This document shows, one piece after another, positions 15,785 to 24,866 of a stretch of DNA of 43,732 bases (the first letter of the stretch is position 1; the number at the start of each line of letters is the position of its first letter). The stretch covers positions 1 to 43,732 of the forward strand of contig CAIXRH010000129.1 in the NCBI GenBank assembly GCA_903921785.1, written 5' to 3'. The position numbers and the translations under genes were made by a program. The stretch is from an uncultured Pseudomonadota bacterium. GTDB taxonomy: Bacteria > Myxococcota_A > UBA796 > SXON01. The notes below the pieces were generated by a model, which saw only the letters and a list, made by a program, of their open reading frames with translations, ran no database searches and had not been told where the DNA came from.

Positions 15785-17284
15785 ATGCGCATCACGCTCG
15801 TGAACCCGCCCCTGGACTCGGTGCTCGCCAACGGCAGCGTCAGCCCCGTCACGGCCTACCTCTTCTACAACTCCGCCCCGCTGGGCATCCTCTACGTGGC
15901 CGCCATGCTCGAGCAGGCCGGGCACAAGGTGGCGGTGATCGACGCGGCGGCCGAGAAGCTCGACGTGGCGGGCACCGTGCGCAGCATCGAGAGCACCCGG
16001 GCCGACGTGGTGGGCATCGGCAGCACGACCGTGGTCTTCGAGACCGCGAAGATGCTCGCGACCGCGATCAAGGGCGCGATGCCGAGCGTGCCGGTGGTGC
16101 TCGGCGGCTACCACGTGACGCTCCTGCCCAACGAAGCGATGGCCCACCCCGCCTTCGACGTGGGCGTGATCCACGAGGGCGAGTTCACGATGGTGGAGCT
16201 GGTGGAGCACTACGCCGGCCGCCGTACGCTCGACGACGTGCAGGGCATCGTCTACCGGAAGCCCGACGGGACGATGCACTTCACGCCCGCGCGTCCCCGC
16301 TTCAAGGACCTCGACGGGCTGGCGTTCCCCGCCCGTCATCTGCTCCCCCACGACCTCTACAAGCCCATCCCGATCGACGAGCACGCCTCGCCGAAGTTCG
16401 CGATGATCACCTCGCGCGGCTGCCCGCACGCCTGCGCCTTCTGCCAGAAGGCGAAGAGCGGCTACCGCAGCCACAGCCCCGAGTACATCGCCGACGAGGT
16501 GGAGTACCTGGTGCGCGACTTCGGCGCGCGGGACATCGCGTTCGTGGACTCGCTGTTCTGCGCCAGCAAGAAGCGGGTGATGGGGATCATGGAGGAGTTC
16601 AAGCGCCGGGACATCGCCAGCAAGGTGTCGTGGACGTGTTCGTCCCGCGTGGAGGTCGTCGATCGTGAGCTGCTCCAGGCGATGAAGGACGCCGGCTGCT
16701 GGCGCACGCGCTTCGGCATCGAGAGCGGCTCCGACCGGGTGCTCGACTTCATCTCCAAGGGCATCACCAAGGAGAAGATCCGTGCGGCCGTCACCGCGGC
16801 GCACGAGGTGGGGCTCCGCCCCAAGGCCTTCTTCATCGTGGGCCACATGCCCGACACGAAGGAGACCATCGAAGAGAGCATCGAGTTCGCCAAGTCGCTG
16901 CCGCTGCACGACGTCACCGTGCAGATCAACACGCTGTTGCCCAAGACCCCCCAGATGGAGATCTGGGAGCGCGAAGGCACCAAGTGGGGCCGGCTGGTGA
17001 ACGCGTCGACGGACGAGAAGAGCTTCTGGGAGCCCACCTTCGTGCCCTGGGGCCTCGAGACGGAGGACGTGATCGAGCTCCACCGCCGCTTCTACCGGGA
17101 GTTCTACTTCCGGCCGATCACCCTCGCGCGGCACCTGGAGACCATCAAGAGCTGGCGGGACGTGTACAAGTACGCGAGCGCCTCCTCCCTGTTCTCCTTC
17201 TTGTTCTACAACCAGGACAAGATGTCGCTCGACACCATCAAGAGCGCCTTCGGGGTCGCGTCGAGCGCGGACGAAGCGGCCTGA
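15785..17284 (+). CDS. B12-binding domain radical SAM protein
   Basis: A 499-residue enzyme with an N-terminal cobalamin-binding-type Rossmann domain (about 1-140: MRITLVNPPLDS, PLGILYVAAMLEQAGHKV, VVLGGYHVTLLP) and a radical SAM domain whose 4Fe-4S cysteines are Cys213, Cys217 and Cys220 in RGCPHACAFC. GIESGSDRVLDFISKGI is the usual later barrel motif. The overall pattern is that of BchE/HpnP-like methylases and cyclases. The classical DxHxxG B12 motif is not evident, as is common in this class. A good ribosome site GAGGTGA lies 4 nt before the ATG. The downstream membrane glycosyltransferase suggests a lipid or glycan target, but this is only context. Substrate unknown. Confidence 0.87.
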   Translation: MRITLVNPPLDSVLANGSVSPVTAYLFYNSAPLGILYVAAMLEQAGHKVAVIDAAAEKLDVAGTVRSIESTRADVVGIGSTTVVFETAKMLATAIKGAMPSVPVVLGGYHVTLLPNEAMAHPAFDVGVIHEGEFTMVELVEHYAGRRTLDDVQGIVYRKPDGTMHFTPARPRFKDLDGLAFPARHLLPHDLYKPIPIDEHASPKFAMITSRGCPHACAFCQKAKSGYRSHSPEYIADEVEYLVRDFGARDIAFVDSLFCASKKRVMGIMEEFKRRDIASKVSWTCSSRVEVVDRELLQAMKDAGCWRTRFGIESGSDRVLDFISKGITKEKIRAAVTAAHEVGLRPKAFFIVGHMPDTKETIEESIEFAKSLPLHDVTVQINTLLPKTPQMEIWEREGTKWGRLVNASTDEKSFWEPTFVPWGLETEDVIELHRRFYREFYFRPITLARHLETIKSWRDVYKYASASSLFSFLFYNQDKMSLDTIKSAFGVASSADEAA

Positions 17285-17321
17285 GCCTCCGAACGGCGGT
17301 TCGGGCGGTTAGCCGTCGGCG

Positions 17322-18599
17322 GTGACACGCCCCTCGTGGTTGCGACTCCCCGAACCCTTGCGGCGGCTTTTGCCTCTCGTGGCCACGCTCGTGCTGCTCG
17401 GCAACGGCGTGTACTTCGGCTTCGTCGGGGAGGACCCCACCAGCCCCACCCCCCTGCGGATCCGGGGGATGGACCTCGTCTCCTACTGGGTGGGCGGGGA
17501 GATCCTCGCAGAGGGCCACGGCGATCGGCTCTACGTCCCCGCGGAGAACCACCCCCACTTCAAGCGGCTGTACCCACCGCGCCCGCCGCACTACCCGATC
17601 GGCTACCCGCCCCCCATCTACCAGGTGTTCCAGGCGCTCACCGGGTTTGACTACTTCTCGGCGATCAAGGTGGTGCTCATCGCCCTCGCGGCGCTTCACG
17701 CGCTCGGGGCCCGCTGGTGTGTGGACGCGCTGCCCGCCCTCAAACCTTGGCGGAGGGAGGCGCTCGCGGCAGCGCTCCTCCTCCCCGGCGGGCTCTCCGC
17801 GGTTTCGACGGGGCAGCCCGGCGGGGTGTGGACCGCGGCCCTCGGCGCCGCCATGGTCCTCCGTCTACGTGGAAATCGGGGTCTGGCGGGCGGCGTGCTC
17901 TCGCTGCTGTTCCTCAAGCCTACGCTCGCCGCACCGCTGATGTTCGCGCTGGCCCTCACCGGGGAATGGGCGATGGTCGGGGGGATGGTCGCGGGCGGCG
18001 TGGGGATTCTCGGCCTCTCGCTGCTCGCAGGAGGGCTCCCCGCCTGGGAGGCCTACCTGGAGAAGCTGGCGAACCCCGGGAAGTTCATGGCCAGCTTCTG
18101 GATCTGGTGGTCGCGACAGATCACCTTCCGCTCGTGGTTGCCCAAGTTCTTCGAGAACACCCCCTGGGCCGACCGGGTGGGATGGGCGTGCATGGCGCTC
18201 GCCGCGGGCTTCCTCGGGTGGGTCTCGGTCCTGGCCGCCCGGGTGCGGCGTCGGGGGGAGGCGATCTCCACGGAGTTGGCGTTCGGCGCGATGATCTCCG
18301 CGGCGCTGTTCGCGGCGCCCCACATGCTCGACTACGACTTCGGGCTGCACCTGCCGGCGCTGCTCGCCGCGGGCCTCTGGCTCCTGAGCGGCCGAGCGCG
18401 TTGGCCCAAGACCGGCTGGGTGCTCCTCGCCCTGACCTGGAGCGCGGCGTGGTACCCGCCCGCCAACCGGATCGTCCTGCTCAACCTCTGCGTCACCGCC
18501 ATCGCGGCGTGGTTGATCTGGTTGGCCCTGGAGCTTCGGGCGGAGGGGCGTGAGGGCGGGGCCCCAGCGGTGACCGCGCCGACGGCGGAGCCGGCGTAG
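17322..18599 (+). CDS. GT87-like (DUF2029) membrane glycosyltransferase
   Basis: A 425-residue polytopic membrane protein with about nine to eleven hydrophobic helices. The conserved first-loop acidic motif typical of GT-C enzymes appears as GMDLVSYWVGGEILAEG, followed by DRLYVP and a Tyr/Pro-rich segment YPIGYPPPIYQV, which matches the GT87 family of polyprenyl-phosphate-mannose-dependent mannosyltransferases. The charged C-terminal tail (AEGREGGAPAV) is cytoplasmic or disordered. It begins with GTG 37 nt after the radical SAM gene, with a weak TTAGCC -10-like box 7 nt upstream. It likely adds a hexose to an envelope lipid or glycan outside the membrane. The donor and acceptor are inferred from family only. 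Confidence 0.75.
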   Translation: MTRPSWLRLPEPLRRLLPLVATLVLLGNGVYFGFVGEDPTSPTPLRIRGMDLVSYWVGGEILAEGHGDRLYVPAENHPHFKRLYPPRPPHYPIGYPPPIYQVFQALTGFDYFSAIKVVLIALAALHALGARWCVDALPALKPWRREALAAALLLPGGLSAVSTGQPGGVWTAALGAAMVLRLRGNRGLAGGVLSLLFLKPTLAAPLMFALALTGEWAMVGGMVAGGVGILGLSLLAGGLPAWEAYLEKLANPGKFMASFWIWWSRQITFRSWLPKFFENTPWADRVGWACMALAAGFLGWVSVLAARVRRRGEAISTELAFGAMISAALFAAPHMLDYDFGLHLPALLAAGLWLLSGRARWPKTGWVLLALTWSAAWYPPANRIVLLNLCVTAIAAWLIWLALELRAEGREGGAPAVTAPTAEPA

Positions 18600-18928
18600 G
18601 CCGAACGCGCCTGAACGACACGATCATCCTCCATGATCACGGGAAGGGGGTGGAGCTCGAGCCCGGCCTTGCCCAGTACGGCCGCCAGCCCAGAGGAGCC
18701 GCCGGGGTGAGAATGGCGTGATTGGGCACCTCCTCGCAGGGCTTCGGCGGCCGCGGCGACCCTGACCGCTGGGGGGGCCCGGCTGGCGGGGGTGGAACCG
18801 GGCGATGACGGTCGTTGCGCCTGGGCCTGCGGTACCGGGCGCCGAGGGTGGATGGCGCCCCTACCCCCGTCGCGAACCGGAACGACCGGGCCGCCGTGCG
18901 GTGACGGCGACCCGGCCACCCGGATCGA
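18600..18928. other. Gene-less stretch between convergent genes
   Basis: This stretch separates the convergent ends of the glycosyltransferase and mgtE genes. I see no convincing coding frame. It holds one copy of the dispersed repeat (18693-18717). I found no T-tracted terminator hairpin. Confidence 0.6.
18693..18717 (-). repeat. Dispersed intergenic repeat, copy C
   Basis: Read on the minus strand it begins GCCATTCTCACCCC and continues GGCGGCTCCTC, differing from copy A at one base in 25. The GACCGCCG that follows in the other three copies is absent, so 25 bp is the shared core. Confidence 0.65.
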
Positions 18929-20278
18929 TCAGAGGATCGTCCCCCGAAGCACTGCGCTCGCGACGCTGAAGTAGATGATCAACCCCGTGACGTCCACCAA
19001 CGTGGCGACCATCGGTGCCGAGGCCGTGGCGGGGTCGAGCTTCAGGCGCCGGAGGAGGAACGGCAGCATGGCGCCGGAGATTGTGCCCCAGGCCACGACC
19101 CCCACGACGGAGATGCTCACCGCAGCGCCGATGAGCATGTAGTGCGGCCCATACAGGGAATCCCGGGTGGGCCAGAGCACGATGCGAAGGAAGCCGATGG
19201 AGGCGAGGACGCAGCCGAGCGCGAGCCCGCTGAGCACCTCGCGACGGAGCACCCGCATCGCGTCTTCCATGCGCACGTCGCCCACGCCGAGCGCGCGGAC
19301 GATGAGCGTGGTGGCCTGTGATCCGGCGTTTCCACCCGAGGAGATGATGAGCGGAATGAACAGGGCGAGCACCACTGCCTTCGCGATGGCGTCCTCGAAG
19401 TACGCCATGGCCGTGGCGGTGAGCATCTCGCCCACGAAGAGCACGGTGAGCCAGCCTGCGCGCTTCTTGAGCAGGTCGAAGAAGTCGACCTGGAGGTACG
19501 GCGCGTCGAGGGCCTCGGTACCGCCGAGCTTCTGGATGTCCTCGGTGGCCTCTTCGGTCATGACGTCGATCGCGTCGTCGACCGTGACGACGCCCTTCAT
19601 GCGCCCCTCGGCGTCCACCACGGGCAAGGCGAGGAAGTCGTAGCGGGCCATCATCCGCGCCACCTCCTCCTGATCCGCGTCTTCCCGTACGGAGAGCACC
19701 TCGCGCGTCATGATCTCGCTCACCTTCGCGCGGCCGGCCGCCCGGATGAGCTCGCGCATGGTGACCACCCCGACGAGCCGGTGATCCGCGCTGAGCACGT
19801 AGGTGTAGTAGGTGGGATCTTCGCGGGCGGCATACTGGCGGCGGAGGTAGGCGATCGCCTCATCGACCGTGAACTCTGGGCGGAGCACGGCATAGCGGGG
19901 ATCCATGAGGCCGCCGGCCTCGTCTTCGCGGTAGGCGAGGAGCGCCTGCACCTGGGCGCGGGTGGGGGCGTCCAGCGCGTCGAGGAGCACGGCGGCGTCG
20001 GCTTCCAGGGACTGGGCCACGTCCACCGCGTCGTCGGGTGCGAGCAAGCGGGCCCAAAGACGGCGGGCACCGACGGCGAGGCCGGAGAGGAAGCTCCCCT
20101 GATCGGCCGCGGACAAAGCCAGGAACAGGTCGGTGGCCTCTTCGTCGTCGAGGGCGGCGAAGGTGGCGGCGCGCTCGGGCGCGTCCATGGACGGCCAGGC
20201 GTCCAGCAGCTCGCCGAGCGTGGGGTTCGGGGTGGCGGCGGTGGTCATGGCCGCTCCAACTTCAGGAACATGGTTCAC
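18929..20278 (-). CDS. mgtE: Magnesium transporter MgtE
   Basis: A 449-residue Mg2+ channel of the MgtE family. The cytoplasmic N domain (about 25-135) includes EDEAGGLMDPRYAVLRPE, and two CBS domains follow (about 137-262: YVLSADHRLVGVVTMRELI and MTREVLSVRED, DFLALPVVDAEGRMKGVVT). The C-terminal pore has about five helices with the family motifs IISSGGNAGSQATTLIVRAL and DPATASAPMVATLVDVTGL. The Mg2+-binding N and CBS domains gate the pore. The ATG at 20278 has a strong GGAGGAG 6 nt upstream; an ATG at 20248 with GGAG is an alternative. That GGAGGAG is paired within a hairpin, suggesting translational control. Divergent from ychF. Confidence 0.95.
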   Translation of the reverse strand: MNHVPEVGAAMTTAATPNPTLGELLDAWPSMDAPERAATFAALDDEEATDLFLALSAADQGSFLSGLAVGARRLWARLLAPDDAVDVAQSLEADAAVLLDALDAPTRAQVQALLAYREDEAGGLMDPRYAVLRPEFTVDEAIAYLRRQYAAREDPTYYTYVLSADHRLVGVVTMRELIRAAGRAKVSEIMTREVLSVREDADQEEVARMMARYDFLALPVVDAEGRMKGVVTVDDAIDVMTEEATEDIQKLGGTEALDAPYLQVDFFDLLKKRAGWLTVLFVGEMLTATAMAYFEDAIAKAVVLALFIPLIISSGGNAGSQATTLIVRALGVGDVRMEDAMRVLRREVLSGLALGCVLASIGFLRIVLWPTRDSLYGPHYMLIGAAVSISVVGVVAWGTISGAMLPFLLRRLKLDPATASAPMVATLVDVTGLIIYFSVASAVLRGTIL

Positions 20279-20301
20279 TCCTCCCGCGTGAGCGGAGGGA
20301 G
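20278..20301 (-). promoter_or_regulatory. Hairpin covering the mgtE ribosome binding site
   Basis: In the mgtE message, CTCCCTCCGC pairs with GCGGGAGGAG around a TCAC loop: eight Watson-Crick pairs, one G-U and one C-A mismatch. The 3' arm contains the whole Shine-Dalgarno sequence GGAGGAG, and the paired region ends next to the start codon. A stem this strong should block initiation unless opened. It does not match the M-box magnesium riboswitch as far as I can see. Confidence 0.5.
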
Positions 20302-20498
20302 ACCCTCAGATCACGCGGAGAACGTCGCGGATGGGCAGGGTTCGGAACTCAGGCGGGGACCCGGGGAACGAGAACGTTGGCCAGCTCCTGCTGGCGGGGG
20401 GCATCTATCACGCACCCTCGCGGAGGGGAAGCACGTCGCGCGATCGTCTGCGCATCGGTCGTCCGACCTTGTTAGCCGGCGGGCCTCCCGAGGACTCC

Positions 20499-21593
20499 AT
20501 GGCGCTCCAGGCAGGCATCGTCGGCCTCCCCAACGTCGGCAAGAGCACGCTGTTCAACGCCCTGACCGCCGCCGGCGCCGCCGCGGCGAACTTCCCGTTC
20601 TGCACGATCGACCCCAACGTGGGCGTCGTGCCGGTGCCGGACGGGCGCATGGAGCAGCTCCACGCCATCATCAAGACCAACGTGATCATCCCGGCCGCGG
20701 TCGAGGTGGTGGACATCGCGGGGCTCGTGCGCGGCGCCAGCACCGGCGCCGGCCTCGGCAACAAGTTCCTCGGTCACATCCGCAGTGTGGACGCCGTGCT
20801 TCACGTCGTCCGCTGCTTCGACGACGGCGACGTGGTGCATGTGGACGGCCACCCCGACCCGCTGCGCGACATCGACACGATCGACACCGAGCTCGCCCTC
20901 GCCGACCTCGAGAGCATCACCCGCCGGGTCGACCGCTTCCGCAAGCAGAGCAAGGGTGGCGACAAGGAGTCGCTGTTCCAGCTCGGCGTGGCCGAGCGCC
21001 TGGAGAAGCTGGTGAACGAGGGCAAGCCCGCCCGCCACGGCACCTGGACGGCGGACGAGTGGGTCAGCGTGAAGGACGCGCAGCTCATCACCGCCAAGCC
21101 GGTCCTCTACGTCTGCAACGTCGATGAAGCCGGCCTCTCCGGCGACAACGCCTACGTGAAGTCCGTGCGTGCACGCGCGGCCACGGAGGGCGCCCAGGTC
21201 GTGGTGCTCTGCGCCAAGATCGAGGCCGAAATCCAGGAGCTCCCCGCCGAGGACCGCCCGGCGTTCCTCGCGGACATGGGGCTGCCCGAGCCCGGTCTCG
21301 CCAAGCTCGCCCGCGGCGTGTACGCGCTGCTCGGGCTGCAGACCTACTTCACCGCCGGCGTGAAGGAGATCCGCGCCTGGACGATCCCCGTGGGCGCCAA
21401 GGCGCCGCAGGCCGCCGGTGTCATCCACACCGACTTCGAGAAGGGCTTCATCCGCGCCGAGGTCTACACGGTGCCGGACCTGGTGGCCGCGGGGTCGGAG
21501 GCGGCGCTCAAGGCCGCCGGGAAGATGCGGGTGGAGGGGAAGGAGTACGTGGTGCAGGATGGGGATGTGATGCACTTTCGGTTCAACGTCTGA
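20499..21593 (+). CDS. ychF: Redox-regulated ATPase YchF (OLA1 family)
   Basis: A 364-residue cytoplasmic P-loop protein of the Obg-like YchF family. It has G1 GLPNVGKS (residues 9-16), the switch region [12 protein letters not shown]3 [10 protein letters not shown], and the altered G4 motif NVDE (207-210) that gives this family ATP rather than GTP preference. The coiled-coil arm (around [14 protein letters not shown]) and the C-terminal TGS domain ([32 protein letters not shown]) are complete. GAGGA lies 4 nt before the ATG. Relatives bind ribosomes and modulate stress responses. It is divergent from mgtE, and a cluster of large hairpins begins at its stop codon. Confidence 0.95.
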   Translation: MALQAGIVGLPNVGKSTLFNALTAAGAAAANFPFCTIDPNVGVVPVPDGRMEQLHAIIKTNVIIPAAVEVVDIAGLVRGASTGAGLGNKFLGHIRSVDAVLHVVRCFDDGDVVHVDGHPDPLRDIDTIDTELALADLESITRRVDRFRKQSKGGDKESLFQLGVAERLEKLVNEGKPARHGTWTADEWVSVKDAQLITAKPVLYVCNVDEAGLSGDNAYVKSVRARAATEGAQVVVLCAKIEAEIQELPAEDRPAFLADMGLPEPGLAKLARGVYALLGLQTYFTAGVKEIRAWTIPVGAKAPQAAGVIHTDFEKGFIRAEVYTVPDLVAAGSEAALKAAGKMRVEGKEYVVQDGDVMHFRFNV

Positions 21594-21710
21594 ATCGCGG
21601 ACGGCGGAGCCGCCGCGATTCAGCGCGGAATTGCAGCCGATGAGCTGCGCTCACGGCTGAATTCCGCGGGTTCGCGCGGCCTCGCCGGTGAGCTGCGCTC
21701 ACGGCGGGGC
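21591..21710. repeat. Three tandem hairpins directly after ychF
   Basis: Hairpin 1 (21591-21622) pairs TGAATCGCGG with CCGCGATTCA, with an inner CGGC/GCCG stem, and starts at the ychF stop codon. Hairpin 2 (21624-21668) pairs CGCGGAATT with AATTCCGCG and CAGCCG with CGGCTG. Hairpin 3 (about 21680-21710) pairs CGCC with GGCG. Hairpins 2 and 3 share the same tip, TGAGC-TGC-GCTCA, followed by CGGC. There is no T run, so these are not standard terminators. Confidence 0.7.
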
Positions 21711-21843
21711 TCGGGACCCGGCGACGGCTGGCAGCGCGCGGCGGGTCGCTTTCTTTGTCGACGTCGGTCGTGGCTCGCGACGGTTGAGGAGTCAGCGGTC
21801 GGGCGCGGGCGTGAGCTCACGGATAGGCGCGAGAAAGGTCCGG

Positions 21844-22797
21844 ATGCCCCCCATGTGGAACGATGTGACCCGCCCCCTGGCGGTCGGTCTGCTCTGCGCA
21901 GCCTCGGCCTGCTCGACCCCGCCGGCCTGCCCCGGTGCCGCCTTCGACGAGGCCGCGATGACGGACGACGTGACGTGGCTCGCTTCGCCCGCGCTCGATG
22001 GTCGGGCACCCGGGAGCGCGGGCGACGAGGAGGCCCGGGCGTTCGTCGAGGACCGGTTCGCGTGTCTGGGGCTGGAGGCGCCCGCCGAATTCGAAGGGTA
22101 CCAGCAGCCGTTCACCGATTCGGAGGGCAACGAGACCGCGAACGTGATCGGGTACCTTCCCGGCGCGGACGCCACCGTCGGCGGCGACATCCTGGTGGTG
22201 TCCGCGCACGTCGACCACTTCGGCGACGGACGGCTCGGCGCGAACGACAACGCCTCGGGCATCGCGGGGCTCCTGGCCATCGCCCAGGCGTTCTCCGAGG
22301 GAGAGTCGACGTCCCGCACCGTCGTCTTCGCCGTGTTCGGCGCGGAAGAGTCGGGGGATGAGGGCTCGGCGAGCCTCTACGCCGGGGCGCCGGATGAGCT
22401 CCCGACCGACGACTTCGTGTACGACGTGAACATGGACATGATCGGGAGCTACACCCAGACCGGGACGGTGTGGGCCTTGGGCTCGATGGCGGGGACGCCC
22501 GGACGCGCGAGCCTGGACCTCCTCGTCGAGGACTACCCCGACCTCGACGTGGGCCTGGGTGAGCCGAGCGACCAGTCGGACAACCAGGAGTTCTGCCTCG
22601 CCGGGGTCCCCTACGTGTTCTTCTGGACGGAGGACCCCGACTGTTACCACCGGAAGTGCGACACGGCGGATCGGATCGACTACCCGGAGCTGGTGGAGAT
22701 CGCCGAGCTCACCGGCGATCTGGCGGAGGATCTCGCGAACACCTCTGCGGACCTGCGTGCCGCCGTGGAGCCGGGCACCGACGTCTGCGGAATGTGA
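21844..22797 (+). CDS. M28-family zinc peptidase, predicted lipoprotein
   Basis: A 317-residue secreted metallopeptidase. The N-terminus has a hydrophobic signal ending in SAC (lipidated Cys23), so it should be anchored to a membrane. The M28 metal and catalytic residues are in order: His122 in SAHVDHF, Asp135 in GANDNASG, Glu168-Glu169 in FGAEES, Asp197 in NMDMIG and His269 in CYHRKCDTADRID. Two Cys pairs may form disulfides (Cys251-Cys267 is plausible). The family includes aminopeptidases and glutaminyl cyclases; an aminopeptidase role is likeliest. ATG 21844 and 21853 are both possible starts. It is preceded by the hairpin cluster and has no visible operon partner. Confidence 0.87.
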   Translation: MPPMWNDVTRPLAVGLLCAASACSTPPACPGAAFDEAAMTDDVTWLASPALDGRAPGSAGDEEARAFVEDRFACLGLEAPAEFEGYQQPFTDSEGNETANVIGYLPGADATVGGDILVVSAHVDHFGDGRLGANDNASGIAGLLAIAQAFSEGESTSRTVVFAVFGAEESGDEGSASLYAGAPDELPTDDFVYDVNMDMIGSYTQTGTVWALGSMAGTPGRASLDLLVEDYPDLDVGLGEPSDQSDNQEFCLAGVPYVFFWTEDPDCYHRKCDTADRIDYPELVEIAELTGDLAEDLANTSADLRAAVEPGTDVCGM

Positions 22798-22902
22798 CCG
22801 TCGGGCTTCCGCGGCACGCGGGGAGGGCGCCGGAGGAGGACCGGGGCCGGCGGCGTGTCCGCCCTCAGCCGGATAAGTCCGCTGTAGACAGGCACTTCCT
22901 CG

Positions 22903-23976
22903 ATGATTTTTTCCGCACTCTGCTCTGCGGCGCTGGCCGGATCCGTGGAGGCCTGGAGCCCCGGACCGTTCAAGGAGGACTACCTCGGCGGTTCTGGCGG
23001 CTGGGAGAACGGCTGGGACGACGACCCTTGGTTCGGACTCGAATACCAGGGGCAGACCTATGCGAGCCCGGTGCTGGACGAGACCGACGCTGGCCGGCTT
23101 GGCGACGGCGGCGCGCACGACGACTGGCTGGTCAACTCCGCCGAGGACGTCACGCAAGGCGAGCTCTCCGTCTTGACCTATGCAGACGACGATGACGCCT
23201 GGGGCGTGATTTTCGGAGCGACAGAAGCACGGTACTTCATGCTCCTCTTCTGTGGCCCCGACCGTGGCGCGAGCACCATCGAATGCCCGACCGACCTCGT
23301 CGACAGCCCCGGCTCCGCGCTGCTGGAGGTGCAAGGCAAGAGCGTGGAGGTGATCGACGCCAGCGGCGCCGGCTTCACGCTCACGGACGAGGTGGAGGTG
23401 ACCATCGTAAGCCAAGATGGCACCGTCACCGTCACCTACGACGGCATCGAGTACTCGATGCTGGCGCCGTCGGACTTCGCGCTCAACGGTGTCGGCTTCT
23501 ACGCCTACAACGAAGGGCCCTACGAAGCCGGCCAGGACGATGGGAGCTCGGTGTACTTCTACGAGCCAGTCCTGAGCTGGTCCGACGACGACGACGACGG
23601 CGTGGTCGACGACGACGACAACTGCGAGAAGGTCAATAACCCTGACCAAACGGATCGCGACGGCGATGGGATCGGCACGGCGTGCGACAACGCGGAGGGC
23701 GCTGACGACACGGCGAACCCGGGCGACACGGGGCCGGACGAGGGCGAGGGGACCCTGGGCACCGCCGATCCAGCGACGTCCGCGCCAGCTCTGTGTTCGT
23801 GCAGCGTCGCCAACCCTTGCTCAGGCGCCGCATTCGTCGCGCTCATCGGCCTGGCGCAGGGGATGCGGCGGCGAGCTCCGCGTGAGCCCGGCGCGCCGAC
23901 GGGTGCCCCGGCGCGGTCCCTGTCATCCAGCGCCGGTAGAAACGTTCGCGGTCGGAAGGCCGATCCGTTGCGCTGA
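22903..23976 (+). CDS. Secreted protein with Ca-binding repeats and C-terminal anchor-like segment
   Basis: A 357-residue protein with a short signal peptide (MIFSALCSAALAGSVEA). Residues about 20-225 form a beta-rich domain resembling lectin/glucanase folds (WENGWDDDPWFGLEYQG, YADDDDAWGVIFGA, VTVTYDGIEYSM). One thrombospondin type 3 repeat pair follows (DDDDDGVVDDDDNCEK and DQTDRDGDGIGTACDN), then an Asp/Thr/Gly linker. ALCSCSVANPC, a hydrophobic stretch and GMRRRAPR form a Cys-hydrophobic-Arg segment like MYXO-CTERM signals. Unusually, about 32 further residues follow the Arg cluster, which could mean a late frameshift or a variant anchor. Binding target unknown. Confidence 0.7.
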   Translation: MIFSALCSAALAGSVEAWSPGPFKEDYLGGSGGWENGWDDDPWFGLEYQGQTYASPVLDETDAGRLGDGGAHDDWLVNSAEDVTQGELSVLTYADDDDAWGVIFGATEARYFMLLFCGPDRGASTIECPTDLVDSPGSALLEVQGKSVEVIDASGAGFTLTDEVEVTIVSQDGTVTVTYDGIEYSMLAPSDFALNGVGFYAYNEGPYEAGQDDGSSVYFYEPVLSWSDDDDDGVVDDDDNCEKVNNPDQTDRDGDGIGTACDNAEGADDTANPGDTGPDEGEGTLGTADPATSAPALCSCSVANPCSGAAFVALIGLAQGMRRRAPREPGAPTGAPARSLSSSAGRNVRGRKADPLR

Positions 23977-24170
23977 ACGCACGTGCGCCCGTTCCCCCTC
24001 GGCGAAGTAAACGGATGGCACGGGTGGCATCGACATCGGCGGTACGCCGGAGGCCGATCATGCGGCGAAGGTGCAATCGATGACTGACGGGGAGCTCGCC
24101 GACGTCATCCCGCCCCCCGCCCTCCCCGGGCGCTGTGCCCCGGCGAGGTGCTGGGTGTCCTCCTCGTCCC

Positions 24171-24866
24171 TCACCCCCCGCCCCTCACCCAGTCCGCCAC
24201 CAGCACGCCCTCCCCCTCGGCCTCCCGGGAGTTGAGGCTCCGATTCACCTCCACCGGCGACAATGTGCCGTCGGGCGCCGGGTGCAGGAAGGTGGCAACA
24301 TCCGCGCCCGGCTCGAGCCACGCATCCTCGTCTTCGGGGCGGAGGAGCACGGGCATCCGGTCATGCACGCCGGCGAGATCGCCGTTGGGCGCGGTGGTGA
24401 GGATCGCCACGCACGGCCAGCCCGCCTTCTCGCCCCACTCGAACGGCCCCCACACCCCGGCGAACGTGAGCGTACGCCCGACGGCGGGGCGGAACCACAG
24501 CGGCAGCCGCTCTCCGTCCCGGGTGAGCCACTCGTAGAACCCGGTGCTGGGCACCAGGCACCGGCGCTCCCGGAGCGCCTTGCTCCAGGTCGGCTTCTTC
24601 GCCGCCTCCTCGCCCTTGGCGTTGACCAGCGGCGGCGCGTTGAAGGGGTCCTTGCCCTCGCGGGCCACCCAGATCGGCGGGAAGCCCCAGCGCATCGTCA
24701 CCCCGGCGCGGCGCCCCTCGCCGTCCCGGACGATGACCGGCACCGACTGCCGCGGGGCCACGTTCCAATTGGGGAGCTTCGCGGGCCGACCCCAGGCTTC
24801 GGCCTGGATGCGGTAGAGCTCCACGAGCTCGGCGGGTTCAAGGGCGTTCTGGTACCGGCCGCACAT
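24171..24866 (-). CDS. SRAP-domain abasic-site-binding protein (YedK/HMCES family)
   Basis: A 231-residue protein of the SOS-response-associated peptidase family, which forms a covalent crosslink to abasic sites in single-stranded DNA. The essential features are visible: Cys2 exposed after Met removal (MCGRYQ), Asn35 in LPNWNVAPRQ, Glu112 in STGFYEW and His168 in AGVHDRMPVLL. RWGFPPIW and the closing EVNRSLNSREAEGEG fit the family. Length is normal. Its ATG shares one base with the stop of the TfoX-N gene upstream, so the two are co-translated. A role in replication-coupled DNA protection is expected from the family. Confidence 0.93.
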   Translation of the reverse strand: MCGRYQNALEPAELVELYRIQAEAWGRPAKLPNWNVAPRQSVPVIVRDGEGRRAGVTMRWGFPPIWVAREGKDPFNAPPLVNAKGEEAAKKPTWSKALRERRCLVPSTGFYEWLTRDGERLPLWFRPAVGRTLTFAGVWGPFEWGEKAGWPCVAILTTAPNGDLAGVHDRMPVLLRPEDEDAWLEPGADVATFLHPAPDGTLSPVEVNRSLNSREAEGEGVLVADWVRGGG

